Positions 8,110 through 17,041 of a stretch of 64,000 nucleotides of DNA are shown here, in pieces. The notes beneath the pieces were generated by a model. It was not told the DNA's origin. It did not search any database and saw only the letters and a program-made list of their open reading frames with translations. This DNA is from Sphingomonas sp. PAMC26645 (GTDB lineage: Bacteria; Pseudomonadota; Alphaproteobacteria; Sphingomonadales; Sphingomonadaceae). The stretch spans positions 1 through 64,000 of the forward strand of contig NZ_CP039249.1 in assembly GCF_004795835.1 (NCBI RefSeq), given 5' to 3'. Both the position numbers and the translations under genes were made by a program. Every line of letters starts with the position of its first letter. Positions within the stretch are counted from its first letter, which is position 1.

Positions 8110-8604
8110 CTACTTCAGCCACCCCAGCAGCAACCGCCGCACGCCCTCCGTCACCGTCCCGAACACGATATGCGACGCCGCGCTGTACAGATGCGTGGTC
8201 GGCGCAGTGTTCCACGGCGCATCGCCAAGCCCCGCCGCCGGCACCGCCGCCTCATCCAGCAACACCGTCGTCGTCGCAGCGAACGCGGTGCCGTAGCCAG
8301 CGGTCACCGAAGGCCGGTATTCCGCCGCCACCGCGTAAGCAATCCCCAGCCCTGCCCCGAGCGCATAATGCACGACCTGCCCCGCGAGCGGCTTGCGATC
8401 GTCGGGGATATCGTGGCCGACCACGACCTGCGACACCTTGTCCGCCGCCTTCTCCGTCGCCGGTTCCGCATCGCTATCCGATGAGGACAGCGCGGCGATG
8501 CCGGCCTGGAACAGGTCCATCACCAATGACGCGGCCAAGCCGGCGACGAGTCCCGCAGCGGCGGCGGCCCAGATGTTCGGGGTGTCGGTCTGTGCGTGCG
8601 CCAT
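8110..8604 (-). CDS. DUF1440-like membrane protein
   Basis: A 164-residue protein with hydrophobic segments AAAAAGLVAGLAASLVMDLF, HYALGAGLGIAYAVAAEY and AGYGTAFAATTTVLLDEA. The DUF1440 pattern is recognised from a membrane helix with GLVAG...D near the N-terminus and a histidine in the second helix; these proteins resemble inner-membrane YagU, which is linked to acid resistance in Escherichia coli. The ATG at 8604 is chosen over an upstream in-frame start at 8631 because family similarity begins near ANIWAAAAAGL. Confidence 0.65.
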   Translation of the reverse strand: MAHAQTDTPNIWAAAAAGLVAGLAASLVMDLFQAGIAALSSSDSDAEPATEKAADKVSQVVVGHDIPDDRKPLAGQVVHYALGAGLGIAYAVAAEYRPSVTAGYGTAFAATTTVLLDEAAVPAAGLGDAPWNTAPTTHLYSAASHIVFGTVTEGVRRLLLGWLK

Positions 8605-8718
8605 CGTTAAGTCTCCAGAGCTATCCGACACGAACCGTTCGCAGGCGCGCGCGTTCCGGTTTGGCGTTCCCTCGCGTGCACGCGTGATCTACGAGGCGGC
8701 GATGCGTTGGAAAATCTC

Positions 8719-9378
8719 ATGACCCGTCTTGCCGTGTTCGATTGCGACGGGACGCTCGTCGATAGCCAGGCGAATATCTGTGTCGCGTGCGAGCGTGCGT
8801 TCGAGGGCGCCGGGCTGATCCCGCCGCCACGCCCGGACATTCGGCGGATCGTCGGGCTCAGTCTTGTCGAGGCAATGCAGGTGTTGCTGCCGGAGGCAGA
8901 CGACGCGCTGCACCGGTTGCTCGCTACCGACTACAAGAATGCGTTCCATGCGATGCGCGCGAGTGGCGAGCTGGCGGACGAGCCGCTGTTCGAGGGGATT
9001 GCCGAGGTGATCGAGACGCTCGCCGATGACGGCTGGCTCCTTGGCGTGGCGACGGGGAAGTCCGATCGCGGGCTCGCGCATATCCTCGCCGCGCACGGGA
9101 TCACCGAGCGGTTCGTGACGTTGCAGACCGCGGATCGGCATCCGTCGAAGCCCGATCCGGCGATGCTGCTCGCGGCGATCGCGGAGGCTAGTGCGAGCGT
9201 GGAGACGACCGCGATGATCGGCGATACAAGCTTTGACATGGCGATGGCCCGCACGGCCGGTGTGCGGGCCGTCGGGGTCGCGTGGGGGTATCACGACGTG
9301 CACGAGCTTTCCGACGCGGGCGCGGATGTCGTCGCGACGGCCGTGCCGGATCTGCTGCACATGGTGGCTACACGATGA
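8719..9378 (+). CDS. HAD-superfamily hydrolase (phosphoglycolate-phosphatase-like)
   Basis: Cytoplasmic phosphatase of 219 residues with the complete HAD set: motif I DCDGTLVDS (nucleophile Asp near residue 8), motif II around GVATGKSDRG, the motif III Lys in HPSKPDPAML and motif IV GDTSFDMAMA. The helical cap between motifs I and II places it in subclass IA, near Gph and PpaX. The stop overlaps the next start (ATGA). Substrate not determinable; some relatives remove phosphoglycolate from DNA repair. Confidence 0.82.
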   Translation: MTRLAVFDCDGTLVDSQANICVACERAFEGAGLIPPPRPDIRRIVGLSLVEAMQVLLPEADDALHRLLATDYKNAFHAMRASGELADEPLFEGIAEVIETLADDGWLLGVATGKSDRGLAHILAAHGITERFVTLQTADRHPSKPDPAMLLAAIAEASASVETTAMIGDTSFDMAMARTAGVRAVGVAWGYHDVHELSDAGADVVATAVPDLLHMVATR

Positions 9379-9593
9379 CCGACGCCGACAAATTGGCGCA
9401 GCGGCGTTGGTTCGTGCTGGTCGCAGTTCGGCTGGCGGGGGTGGCGGGCGCGCTGCTCGGCCTGATCCTGATCGCGCGCGCGCATGATCTCGGGCCGAAG
9501 ATCCTCGGGACGGCGATCGTGCTGTCGGCGATGGCGATGATCGCGATCGTGCCGCGCAGCCTTGCGCATCGCTGGCGGAGTCCCGACGCGTGA
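9375..9593 (+). CDS. Small two-helix membrane protein
   Basis: A 72-residue protein with two membrane segments (FVLVAVRLAGVAGALLGLIL and ILGTAIVLSAMAMIAIVP). It overlaps the HAD gene by four bases on one side and the ATP12 gene on the other (GTGA), so all three are probably one transcript. Function unknown; its fixed place beside ATP12 may mean a role linked to the respiratory membrane, which is inference only. Confidence 0.72.
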   Translation: MTDADKLAQRRWFVLVAVRLAGVAGALLGLILIARAHDLGPKILGTAIVLSAMAMIAIVPRSLAHRWRSPDA

Positions 9594-10270
9594 AGCGGTT
9601 CTGGAAAGACGTCGCGATCGATACCGACCGGGTGGTGACGCTCGACGGCAAGCCGGTGCGGACGCCCGGGCGGCGACCGCTCGCGTTGCCGAGCGCTGCG
9701 CTGGCCGAGGCGGTCGCGGCGGAGTGGCGTGCGGTCGGCGAGACGATCGATCCGCGGACGATGCCGCTGACGGGCCTAGCCAATGCGGCGACCGATCCGA
9801 TCGCGAACGATCCTGCGCAGTTTGCCGCGCGGCTCGCGGCGTATGGCGAGAGCGACCTGCTGTGTTACCGCGCCGAGGGGCCGCCTCTGCTGGTCGAGCG
9901 GCAGGCGGCGTCCTGGGATCCGCTGCTGGCGTGGGCGCGGGGGCGGTATGACGTGACGTTCGCAGTCACCACCGGCGTGATGCACGTCGCGCAACCGGAC
10001 GCGACGATCGCGCGGCTGCACGAGGCGGTCGCGGCGTATGACGATTTCCGGCTGGCGGGGTTGTCACCGGTGGTGACGTTGACCGGGTCGCTGGTGATCG
10101 GGCTGGCGTTGATCGAGGGTGAGATCGATGCCGATGCGGCCTGGGCCGCGGCGGGGATCGACGAGGACTGGTCGGTCGAGATGTGGGGCGAGGATTGGCA
10201 GGCGACCCAGTTGCGCGCGTTGAAGCGTAAGGAGTTCGGGGTCGGGGTGGCGTTTTTAGGGCTTCTGTAA
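9590..10270 (+). CDS. ATP12-family F1-ATPase assembly chaperone
   Basis: A 226-residue homologue of mitochondrial ATP12/ATPAF2, which binds the F1 alpha subunit before alpha-beta assembly. Family marks are an N-terminal KRFWKDV..D, VTLDGKPVRTPGRRPL, the MPLTGLANAATD segment, SDLLCYRAEGPP and the C-terminal EMWGEDWQATQLRALKRKEF. Starts at GTG, overlapping the preceding stop. Common in alphaproteobacteria and consistent with the mitochondrial relationship. Confidence 0.88.
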   Translation: MKRFWKDVAIDTDRVVTLDGKPVRTPGRRPLALPSAALAEAVAAEWRAVGETIDPRTMPLTGLANAATDPIANDPAQFAARLAAYGESDLLCYRAEGPPLLVERQAASWDPLLAWARGRYDVTFAVTTGVMHVAQPDATIARLHEAVAAYDDFRLAGLSPVVTLTGSLVIGLALIEGEIDADAAWAAAGIDEDWSVEMWGEDWQATQLRALKRKEFGVGVAFLGLL

Positions 10271-10274
10271 CCTG

Positions 10275-10379
10275 CTCCCCTCCCTGGAAGGGAGGGGTTG
10301 GGGGTGGGTCGGCCTATTGGCTCACGAGCCGATTCCCAAGCGGCCGACCCACCCCCGTCCCCTCCCTTTCAGGGAGGGG
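10275..10379. repeat. Inverted repeat between ATP12 and gmk
   Basis: CTCCCTGGAAGGGAGG, then GGTGGGTCGGCC, mirrored by GGCCGACCCACC and CTCCCTTTCAGGGAGG. It is related to family C in size and G/C-run composition but has a different sequence. It lies between convergent genes and may serve as a bidirectional terminator. Confidence 0.75.
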
Positions 10380-10385
10380 TGAAGA

Positions 10386-11036
10386 TCAGCGCGTCAGGCG
10401 GCGGATGAAACCGATCAGCCCGGTCTGGCGTGACCGCTTCAACCGTTCCGCGGCCAGGATCGTCTTCACGCCGCGGATGCAGCTGTCGACGTCGTCGTTG
10501 ACCAGTACGTAATCATAGCCGTCCCAGTGGCTGACTTCGTTCGCGGCGCGCGACATGCGGGCTTCGATCACTTCTTCCGAATCGGTGCCGCGGCTTGTGA
10601 GGCGGCGGTGGAGTTCCTCCATCGAGGGCGGGAAGATGAAGACGCGGACGACGTCGCCGCCGGCGATCTGGAACAGCTGTTGCGCGCCCTGCCAGTCGAT
10701 GTCGAACAGCACGTCCTTGCCGGCCGCGAGGAGTTCCTCGACCTGCGCGCGCGGAGTGCCGTAGCGGTGGTTGAAGACGTGCGCCCATTCGAGGAACTCG
10801 TCCTTCGCAACCATGTCGCGAAAGCCTTCGAGGTCGGTAAAATGGTAATCCTTACCGTCGACTTCGCCGGGTCGCACCGATCGGGTGGTGACCGATACCG
10901 ACATCTCGAGTTCATGCTCGTCCGCGAGCAATCTGCGCGCGATGGTCGACTTGCCGGCACCGGACGGTGAGGACAGGACGAACAGGACTCCGCGACGACG
11001 GAAACCATGCGGGTCGGACGGAAGTGTGTGGGGCAT
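10386..11036 (-). CDS. gmk: Guanylate kinase
   Basis: Cytoplasmic enzyme (216 residues) that phosphorylates GMP to GDP with ATP. The P-loop SSPSGAGKST is at residues 22-31. The GMP-binding segment SVTTRSVRPGEVDGKDYHF, the FLEWAHVFNHRYGTP region, DIDWQGAQQL and the lid ROSE-like VFIFPPSMEELHRRLTSRG are all present. The ATG at 11036 gives normal length; the upstream frame adds a basic extension without similarity. Confidence 0.95.
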   Translation of the reverse strand: MPHTLPSDPHGFRRRGVLFVLSSPSGAGKSTIARRLLADEHELEMSVSVTTRSVRPGEVDGKDYHFTDLEGFRDMVAKDEFLEWAHVFNHRYGTPRAQVEELLAAGKDVLFDIDWQGAQQLFQIAGGDVVRVFIFPPSMEELHRRLTSRGTDSEEVIEARMSRAANEVSHWDGYDYVLVNDDVDSCIRGVKTILAAERLKRSRQTGLIGFIRRLTR

Positions 11037-11108
11037 GCGCGCCCTTGCCGCGGACCGCATATGGGCGTCAACCCATGCGCGGCCCGCGCGTGGCATTACG
11101 AAGGCGGA

Positions 11109-11309
11109 TTAATAGCCGGCCTTGCGCGCCTTGTTGCGATCATAGGCCTTCTTGGCTGCGTAGCCGCCGCCGAGGATCATGCCGAGCGGGCCCATGCGAC
11201 GCATCAGGCCCATCGCCACGACGCCCTTTACTGCGCCCGAGGCGCCGCCCGAACCGTCGCGACGACCCATCTCGCGGCCGACCAATGCACTGATAATACG
11301 TCCGATCAT
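11109..11309 (-). CDS. Small glycine-rich hypothetical protein
   Basis: A 66-residue protein (MIGRIISALVGREMGRRDGS...) with a central small-residue segment GAVKGVVAMGLMRRMGPLG, a glycine run and a basic C-terminus KKAYDRNKARKAGY. Its ATG overlaps the stop of the upstream small gene (ATGA), so both are co-translated. Possibly membrane-associated; no family recognised. Confidence 0.6.
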   Translation of the reverse strand: MIGRIISALVGREMGRRDGSGGASGAVKGVVAMGLMRRMGPLGMILGGGYAAKKAYDRNKARKAGY

Positions 11310-11518
11310 GCTTCTGACTCCCCGAAAACCTGGTCCTTGAGTTCCGCTGCACCGCGCAGCACTGCCCAGCCGATCGCGTAGGTCACGGCTAGCGGCACGA
11401 CGATCTTGAGTACGTTGGCGGTGATCGCACCGATGATCGCGCCGTCCGCGTTGCCGTCGTCGCCGCTGAGCGAGTCGATGCCTGCGCCGATCAGCGCGCC
11501 TATGGTCGTTGCGCCCAC
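11306..11518 (-). CDS. Small glycine-rich membrane protein, GTG start
   Basis: A 70-residue protein with IGALIGAGIDSLSGDDGNAD, a helix GAIIGAITANVLKIVVPLAV and the segment TYAIGWAVLRGAAELKDQVFGE. The start is GTG at 11518, set by a clear AGGAG about 8 bases upstream; the longer open frame upstream is arginine-rich and not coding-like. Forms a two-gene unit with the gene at 11109-11309. Confidence 0.62.
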   Translation of the reverse strand: MGATTIGALIGAGIDSLSGDDGNADGAIIGAITANVLKIVVPLAVTYAIGWAVLRGAAELKDQVFGESEA

Positions 11519-11580
11519 GTAATTTCTCCTGTCCGTGTGGCGGGTTAGCGTTTGGCGGAGGATTGGGTTCCCACGCGCTC

Positions 11581-11660
11581 GCGTTCTCCTGCGCACGCAG
11601 GAGTCCAGGGTTTCGCGCGGCGCGCTTGGTACCCTGGGCTCCTGCGTTCGCAGGAGAACG
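11581..11660. repeat. Family B-like inverted repeat, divergent
   Basis: GCGTTCTCCTGC and GCAGGAGAACG form outer arms, with CCAGGGT / ACCCTGG inside. The layout copies family B, but the arm core is TCCTGCG-ACGCAGGA. Confidence 0.78.
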
Positions 11661-11665
11661 GAAGG

Positions 11666-13054
11666 TCAGCGGCCGAGCATCGATTCGGGTTTGACGACGC
11701 GGTCGAAAGTTTCGGCGTCTACCAAGCCCAGCGCGAGACCGGCTTCTTTCAGCGTCAGCCCTTCGGCGTGCGCGTATTTGGCGATCTTCGCCGCGGCGTC
11801 GTAGCCGATCTCCGGGGCAAGCGCCGTCACCAGCATGAGCGAGCGGTCGAGCAGTTCCGCGATCCGCCCGCGGTTGGGTTCGATTCCATCGACGCAACGT
11901 TCCGCGAATCCTTCCATAGCCGTCGCGAGCAGGTCGATCGAGCGCAGCACGTTGGCGCCGATCAGCGGCTTGAACACGTTCAATTCGAGATGGCCCTGCA
12001 TCCCGCCGACGGTGACCGCGACGTGGTTGCCCATCACTTGCCCCGCGACCATCGTCAGCATCTCGCACTGCGTGGGATTCACCTTGCCCGGCATGATCGA
12101 GCTGCCGGGCTCGTTCGCGGGAAGGTCGATCTCGCCGAAACCGCAGCGCGGGCCCGAGCCCAAGAGGCGGATGTCGTTGGCGATCTTGGTCAGCGCGACC
12201 GCCAACGTGTTGAGCGTGCCCGACAGGTGGACGAGCGGGTCGTTCGACGCGAGCGCCTCGAACTTGTTGCGCGCGCTGACGAACGGCAGGCCGGTGATTG
12301 CCGCCAGTTCACGCGCGATCGCGTCGCCGAACCCGGCTGGCGCGTTGAGGCCGGTGCCGACCGCGGTGCCGCCCTGCGCGAGGATCACCATGCCGTGGCT
12401 GATCGCAGGCTCGATGCGGGCACGGCAGCGGTAGAGCTGGTTCGCATAACCGGAGAATTCCTGACCGAGCGTGAGCGGGGTCGCGTCCTGGAGGTGGGTG
12501 CGGCCGATCTTGACGATGTCGTCCCAGGCATTGGCCTTGGCGTCGAGCGCGGCGTGAAGCTTGTCGAGCGCGGGGATCAGGCGGTGTGTCGTAGCGATTG
12601 CGGCGGCGATGTGGAGCGCGGTCGGGAAGCTGTCGTTGGACGACTGACTCATGTTGACGTGGTCGTTGGGGTGGACCGGCGACTTGCCGCCGCGGGTGCC
12701 GGTGAGGACCTCGTTCGCGCGGCCGGCGATGACCTCGTTCGCGTTCATGTTCGACTGCGTACCGCTGCCGGTCTGCCAGATGACGAGCGGGAACTGGTCG
12801 TCGAGCTTGCCGTCGATGACTTCCTGCGCGGCGGAGTCGATCGCGGTGGCGATGGTTTGGTCGAGGCCGTGGGAGCGGTTCACGCGGGCGGCGGCTTGTT
12901 TGACGAGCGCGAGGGCGTGGACGATCTCGATCGGCATGCGTTCGCGGGTGGCGAAGGGGAAGTTCTCGATCGAGCGTTCGGTTTGCGCGCCCCAATAGGC
13001 GGCGGCGGGGACTTCGATCGGGCCGATCGTGTCGGTTTCTGTGCGGGTGGTCAT
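11666..13054 (-). CDS. fumC: Fumarate hydratase, class II (oxygen-stable)
   Basis: TCA-cycle enzyme that hydrates fumarate to L-malate; an iron-independent homotetramer of the aspartase/fumarase superfamily. The 462 residues match FumC. Signature [11 protein letters not shown] lies near residue 315 with the catalytic serine; [15 protein letters not shown] and SSNDSFPTA complete the active-site regions from three subunits. A second, unrelated class I fumarase lies at 53342-54859. Confidence 0.95.
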   Translation of the reverse strand: MTTRTETDTIGPIEVPAAAYWGAQTERSIENFPFATRERMPIEIVHALALVKQAAARVNRSHGLDQTIATAIDSAAQEVIDGKLDDQFPLVIWQTGSGTQSNMNANEVIAGRANEVLTGTRGGKSPVHPNDHVNMSQSSNDSFPTALHIAAAIATTHRLIPALDKLHAALDAKANAWDDIVKIGRTHLQDATPLTLGQEFSGYANQLYRCRARIEPAISHGMVILAQGGTAVGTGLNAPAGFGDAIARELAAITGLPFVSARNKFEALASNDPLVHLSGTLNTLAVALTKIANDIRLLGSGPRCGFGEIDLPANEPGSSIMPGKVNPTQCEMLTMVAGQVMGNHVAVTVGGMQGHLELNVFKPLIGANVLRSIDLLATAMEGFAERCVDGIEPNRGRIAELLDRSLMLVTALAPEIGYDAAAKIAKYAHAEGLTLKEAGLALGLVDAETFDRVVKPESMLGR

Positions 13055-13086
13055 GGCAGAAGAACCTTCCGGGGCTTGCGAGGGAT

Positions 13087-13233
13087 CCCTCGCCCCTTCG
13101 GGGAGAGGGAGGGAGGAGCCGCAGGCGACGGAAGGGAGAGGGGCTTGAGGCTCGGAACGCGCGTCCCAATTCCCCTCACCCTTCCCACGGCAAGCGCCGC
13201 GGGCCCCTTCCCTCTCCCCGACGGGGAGAGGGA
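13087..13233. repeat. Family D long inverted repeat, copy 2
   Basis: CCTTCGGGGAGAGGGAGGG on the left and CCCTTCCCTCTCCCCGACGG on the right, with an inner pair GGAAGGGAGAGGGGCTTGAG / CCCCTCACCCTTCC. Same design as the copy at 31729. Confidence 0.82.
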
Positions 13234-13243
13234 CTTTAGAGGG

Positions 13244-13729
13244 TCACTTTTTCCGTTTGAAATCCACCGCCACGACGTTCGAACCGTCCTCGATCGGCAC
13301 CGCGGTCGGGCCGTCGTTCTCGGCTTCGTCGTGGTCGCCGAGCGCGTCGTCCGCACCTTCCTGCGCCTGGAAGCGGAGTTCGAAGCTTACGGCGGGATCC
13401 TGGAACGCGGTGATCGCCGAGTACGGGATCACCAGCTTCGAGGGCACCTGGTTGAAGCTCAGCCCGATCGAGAAGCGCTCGTCGTCGACGATCAGGTCCC
13501 AGTAGCGGTTCTGCATGACGATCGTCATCTCGTCCGGAAAGCGCTCGATCAGGCGCTTGGGGATGTCGACTCCCGGCGCCTGCGTCTTGAAGGTGATGTA
13601 GAAATGATGCTCGCCGGGAAGCCCGCCGGCCTCCGCGACCGAACCGAGTACGCGGCCGACCACGGCACGCAGGGCTTCTTGTACGATCTCGTCGTACGGA
13701 ATCAGGCTATCGGGCAGTCCATCGGTCAT
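13244..13729 (-). CDS. sspB: SspB family ClpXP adaptor (alpha-type)
   Basis: A 161-residue protein of the alphaproteobacterial SspB group, which tethers ssrA-tagged and other substrates to the ClpXP protease. N-terminal [20 protein letters not shown] and the [17 protein letters not shown] strand belong to the substrate-binding domain. An acidic, disordered linker ([11 protein letters not shown]) leads to the C-terminal ClpX-binding tail VAVDFKRKK. Lies between fumC and the divergent hisB, with a very short divergent gap. Confidence 0.88.
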   Translation of the reverse strand: MTDGLPDSLIPYDEIVQEALRAVVGRVLGSVAEAGGLPGEHHFYITFKTQAPGVDIPKRLIERFPDEMTIVMQNRYWDLIVDDERFSIGLSFNQVPSKLVIPYSAITAFQDPAVSFELRFQAQEGADDALGDHDEAENDGPTAVPIEDGSNVVAVDFKRKK

Positions 13730-13800
13730 ATCCCTTGGGTAGCGCCATTCGGATGCCGGTCAAGATTGCATGCGTCGTGGCGCACGTTATGGGGGGTGGC

Positions 13801-14388
13801 ATGCGCACCGCCACGATCACCCGCTCCACCGCCGAGACGGCGATCGACGTCACCGTGAACCTCGATGGGACCGGCGTGTACGACGTCGAAACCGGGGTCG
13901 GTTTCTTCGATCACATGCTCGAACAATTGTCGCGCCACTCGCTGATCGACATCCGCGTGCGGACCAAGGGCGACCTGCATATCGACGAGCACCACACCGT
14001 CGAGGATACCGGGATCGCGATCGGGCAGGCGTTCGCGCAAGCGCTCGGCGATAAGCGGGGGATTGCGCGGTACGGCGATGCGCTGTCGCCGATGGACGAG
14101 ACGCTGACGCGGGTGGCGCTGGATATTTCCGGGCGGCCTTGGCTGGTTTGGAAGGACCTGTTCTCGCAGAAGCGCCTCGGCGGCATGGATACCGAGATGT
14201 TCGAGCATTTCTTCCACAGTTTCGCGCAGGCGGGCGGCATCACGCTGCACGTCGAGACGCTGTACGGGTCGAACAATCATCATATCGCCGAGGCGGCGTT
14301 CAAGGGTGTCGCGCGGGCACTGCGGGCGGCGATCGAGATCGATCCGCGGAAGGCGGATGCGATTCCGTCGACCAAGGGGATCCTCTGA
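13801..14388 (+). CDS. hisB: Imidazoleglycerol-phosphate dehydratase
   Basis: Sixth step of histidine synthesis: removes water from imidazole-glycerol phosphate. The 195-residue, single-function form has the paired manganese-binding motifs: [13 protein letters not shown] and [14 protein letters not shown] in the first half, [10 protein letters not shown] and [14 protein letters not shown] in the second. The ATG at 13801 is preferred over in-frame starts upstream because homology begins at RTATITR. First gene of the his cluster; repeat C2 separates it from hisH. Confidence 0.95.
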   Translation: MRTATITRSTAETAIDVTVNLDGTGVYDVETGVGFFDHMLEQLSRHSLIDIRVRTKGDLHIDEHHTVEDTGIAIGQAFAQALGDKRGIARYGDALSPMDETLTRVALDISGRPWLVWKDLFSQKRLGGMDTEMFEHFFHSFAQAGGITLHVETLYGSNNHHIAEAAFKGVARALRAAIEIDPRKADAIPSTKGIL

Positions 14389-14390
14389 TG

Positions 14391-14495
14391 CTCCCCTCCC
14401 GCTTGCGGGAGGGGTCGGGGGAGGGCCTGGCCGCGACCGTTGCACGCGCGGCTATGTCACTCCCTCCCCTAACCCCTCCCGCAAGCGGGAGGGGA
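14391..14495 (+). repeat. Family C inverted repeat in the hisB-hisH junction
   Basis: CCCCTCCCGCTTGCGGGAGG on the left and CCTCCCGCAAGCGGGAGGGG on the right; each arm is also self-complementary. The right end GGGAGGGGAA runs directly into the hisH start. The element fills the whole gap between the two genes. Confidence 0.88.
14488..14492 (+). promoter_or_regulatory. Ribosome binding site of hisH, formed by repeat C2
   Basis: GGAGG lies five bases before the TTG start of hisH and is part of the repeat's right arm, so it can also be locked into the CCTCCCGC-GCGGGAGG hairpin. Confidence 0.65.
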
Positions 14496-14497
14496 AT

Positions 14498-15103
14498 TTG
14501 ACGCTTGCCCTGATCGATTACGGTGCGGGGAATTTGCATTCGGTCGAGAACGCGTTGCGGACGGCTGGGTGTGTCGATCTGATCGTGACTTCGGACGCTG
14601 ATGTCGTTGCGAAGGCCGAGCGGATCGTGCTGCCGGGCGTTGGCGCGTACGGCGCGTGCGCTGCGGCTTTGCGCGCGGTGCCGGGGATGGTCGAGGCTTT
14701 GAACCGACGGGTGCGCGACGAGGGTGCGCCGTTTCTTGGCATTTGCGTCGGCATGCAGTTGATGGCCGATGCGGGGGAAGAAATTGGGACTCATGCCGGG
14801 CTTGGCTGGGTCGCCGGGCGCGTGCGGCGGCTGGAGCCGGGGACTATGGAGGCGAAGGTGCCGCATATGGGCTGGAACGACGTCGTTCCGTCCGTCGCAC
14901 ATCCGCTGATCGAGCCGGGCGAGGCGTATTTCCTGCATAGCTTCGCGTTCGAGGGTTCCGACGTCCTCGCGACGACCGACCATGCCGGCCCCGTCACCGC
15001 GGCGATCGGTCGCGACACGATGATCGGCGTGCAGTTTCATCCTGAGAAGAGCCAGCGCTATGGCCTGGCCTTGCTCGAACGTTTCCTGGAGTGGCGGCCG
15101 TGA
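14498..15103 (+). CDS. hisH: Imidazole glycerol phosphate synthase, glutaminase subunit
   Basis: Class I glutamine amidotransferase that supplies ammonia to HisF. Length 201. The triad is complete: Cys83 in FLGICVGMQ, and His181 and Glu183 in VQFHPEKSQ. The N-terminal [14 protein letters not shown] is typical. The start is a TTG: homology begins right after it, no ATG fits, and GGAGG five bases upstream supports it. The end overlaps the hisA start (GTGA). Confidence 0.93.
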   Translation: MTLALIDYGAGNLHSVENALRTAGCVDLIVTSDADVVAKAERIVLPGVGAYGACAAALRAVPGMVEALNRRVRDEGAPFLGICVGMQLMADAGEEIGTHAGLGWVAGRVRRLEPGTMEAKVPHMGWNDVVPSVAHPLIEPGEAYFLHSFAFEGSDVLATTDHAGPVTAAIGRDTMIGVQFHPEKSQRYGLALLERFLEWRP

Positions 15104-15837
15104 GCCTGATTATCTTTCCCGCGATCGACCTCAAGGCGGGTCAGGTGGTGCGTCTCGCCGAGGGCGATATGGACCGGGCGACCGTGTATGGCGACGATCC
15201 GGCGGCGCAGGCGATGCTGTTCGCCGAGGCCGGTGCGGAGCATCTGCACGTGGTCGATCTCGACGGCGCGTTTGCGGGGGCTTCGGTCAATGGCGATGCG
15301 GTTCGGGCGATCGTCGCGCAGTTTCCGGGGCATGTGCAGCTTGGCGGCGGGATCCGGACGCGGACGAGCGTCGAGGGCTGGTTCGATCTGGGCGTGTCCC
15401 GCGTGGTGATCGGGACGGCGGCGTTGGAGGACCCCGAGTTCGTGCGCGGCGTGGCGAAGGATTTCCCAGGCGGGATCGTCGTTGCGGTCGACGCAAAGGA
15501 CGGCATGGTCGCGACCAAGGGCTGGGCGGACGTTTCGACCACGAGCGCGGTCGATCTGGCGCGGCGGTTCGAGGATGCGGGGGTGGCGTCTTTGCTGTTC
15601 ACCGATGTCGGGCGCGACGGGATGCTGAAGGGGTGCAACGTCGATGCAACGGTCGATCTGGCGCGGTCGGTGGACATTCCGGTGATCGCCAGCGGCGGGG
15701 TCAAGGGGATCGCCGAGATTCACGTTCTGGCTTTGCATGTGCGGGACGGGGTCGAGGGCGTGATTACGGGGCGGGCGTTGTACGACGGCCGGCTCGATCT
15801 TGCTGCGGCGATGAGCGTGGCGAAGGCAGCAGGATGA
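15100..15837 (+). CDS. hisA: ProFAR isomerase
   Basis: Amadori isomerisation of ProFAR to PRFAR in histidine synthesis, a TIM barrel of 245 residues. First catalytic aspartate in [15 protein letters not shown] (Asp10), second in [10 protein letters not shown]. The phosphate-binding loops GGGIRT and IASGGVKG are present. The GTG at 15100 overlaps the hisH stop; a GTG nine bases earlier is possible. Confidence 0.94.
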   Translation: MSLIIFPAIDLKAGQVVRLAEGDMDRATVYGDDPAAQAMLFAEAGAEHLHVVDLDGAFAGASVNGDAVRAIVAQFPGHVQLGGGIRTRTSVEGWFDLGVSRVVIGTAALEDPEFVRGVAKDFPGGIVVAVDAKDGMVATKGWADVSTTSAVDLARRFEDAGVASLLFTDVGRDGMLKGCNVDATVDLARSVDIPVIASGGVKGIAEIHVLALHVRDGVEGVITGRALYDGRLDLAAAMSVAKAAG

Positions 15838-16034
15838 TTCACGCGGAGACGCGGAGACGCGGAGAGAAGTTGAGCGCCGCAGGCAGAAACTTGTTCGCGC
15901 AGAGGCGCAGAGGCGCGGAGAGTAAGAAGTTAGGCCTTGCTCCCTTCCTCTCTCTCAGCGCCTCTGCGCCTCTGCGCGAAATATTCTTCTTAGCGGCTTT
16001 GCCGCGTCTCCGCGTCTCCGCGTCTCCGCGTGAA
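15838..16034. repeat. Family E nested long inverted repeat between hisA and hisF
   Basis: The outer arm TTCACGCGGAGACGCGGAGA (three GGAGACGC units) pairs with the mirror arm ending TCTCCGCGTGAA. An inner arm GCGCAGAGGCGCAGAGGCGC at about 15897 pairs with GCGCCTCTGCGCCTCTGCGC at about 15959. It fills the whole hisA-hisF gap. A second copy lies at 58788-58943. Confidence 0.88.
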
Positions 16035-16054
16035 CAAAACCTTCGGCCCAACGC

Positions 16055-16828
16055 ATGACGGTCCGCGCGCGCGTCATTCCGTGTCTCGACGTCGCCGATG
16101 GGCGCGTGGTGAAGGGGGTGAACTTCGTCGAACTGCGCGACGCCGGCGATCCGGTCGAGCAGGCGCGGGCGTATGATGCGGCCGGGGCGGATGAGTTGTG
16201 TTTCCTCGATATCGGCGCGAGCCATGAGGGTCGGGGGACGATTCTCGACGTCGTGCGACGGACCGCGGCGGTGTGTTTCATGCCGTTGACGGTTGGCGGC
16301 GGGGTGCGGACGGCGGACGATGCGCGCGCGCTGTTGCTGGCGGGAGCGGACAAGGTGGCGGTCAATTCAGCGGCGGTCGAGCGGCCGGAACTGGTTGCGG
16401 ATATCGCAGAGCGGTTCGGCAGCCAGTGCTGCGTCGCGAGTGTCGATGCGCGGCGTTCCGGTGAAGGCTGGGAAGTGTTCACGCATGGCGGTCGGCGCGC
16501 GACCGGGATCGATGCGATCGCGCATGCACTGAAGCTTGCCGAACTGGGCGCAGGCGAGTTGCTTGTCACCTCGATGGACCGTGACGGCACGCGGAGTGGT
16601 TACGACCTCGACCTGATCCGGGCGATTTCCGATAGAGTGAGCGTGCCCGTGGTCGCTAGCGGTGGCGTCGGCGGGCTCGACGATCTGGTGGCGGGGATCC
16701 GCGACGGGCATGCGAGCGCGGTGCTGGCGGCGTCGATCTTCCATTTTGGGCAGGCGTCGATCGGCGATGCGCATGCTGCGCTGGCAGCGGGGGGGATTCC
16801 TGTGCGCTCGCCGGTTCGGCCGGCCTGA
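16055..16828 (+). CDS. hisF: Imidazole glycerol phosphate synthase, cyclase subunit
   Basis: Cyclase partner of HisH, making IGP and AICAR from PRFAR and ammonia. TIM barrel of 257 residues with catalytic Asp12 in [13 protein letters not shown], the FLDIGAS strand, LTVGGGVR, the second catalytic aspartate in [13 protein letters not shown] and the phosphate loop VASGGVGG. Separated from hisA only by repeat E1. Confidence 0.95.
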   Translation: MTVRARVIPCLDVADGRVVKGVNFVELRDAGDPVEQARAYDAAGADELCFLDIGASHEGRGTILDVVRRTAAVCFMPLTVGGGVRTADDARALLLAGADKVAVNSAAVERPELVADIAERFGSQCCVASVDARRSGEGWEVFTHGGRRATGIDAIAHALKLAELGAGELLVTSMDRDGTRSGYDLDLIRAISDRVSVPVVASGGVGGLDDLVAGIRDGHASAVLAASIFHFGQASIGDAHAALAAGGIPVRSPVRPA

Positions 16829-16832
16829 TCCG

Positions 16833-17009
16833 ATGATAGCGCTGCCCTTTCTCGCGGTGCAGTCGGGGCATAGCGGCATCGTCCATCCGCGTACCGGGCC
16901 CGAACTGTCGGACATCGCGCTGTTCGTGTTCGCGGTGATGGGCGTGTTCCTCGTGCGGCGGGCGTTGCGGAAGCGGTTTACCAAGACCAAACCGCCCGCA
17001 GAGGATTGA
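16833..17009 (+). CDS. Small single-helix membrane protein in the his cluster
   Basis: A 58-residue protein with one membrane helix ([20 protein letters not shown]) followed by a basic tail [12 protein letters not shown]. Starts four bases after the hisF stop and ends in the hisE leader, so it is very likely part of the operon. No known histidine-pathway role; no family recognised. Confidence 0.62.
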   Translation: MIALPFLAVQSGHSGIVHPRTGPELSDIALFVFAVMGVFLVRRALRKRFTKTKPPAED

Positions 17010-17041
17010 CCCACCCTCCCCGCTGCGTCAGCACGCAGCGC

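Noticed and set aside
11552..13858. 768-codon open frame on the plus strand
   Set aside because: It is the antisense shadow of fumC and sspB; its Arg/Asp-rich translation has no domain and the minus-strand genes are certain.
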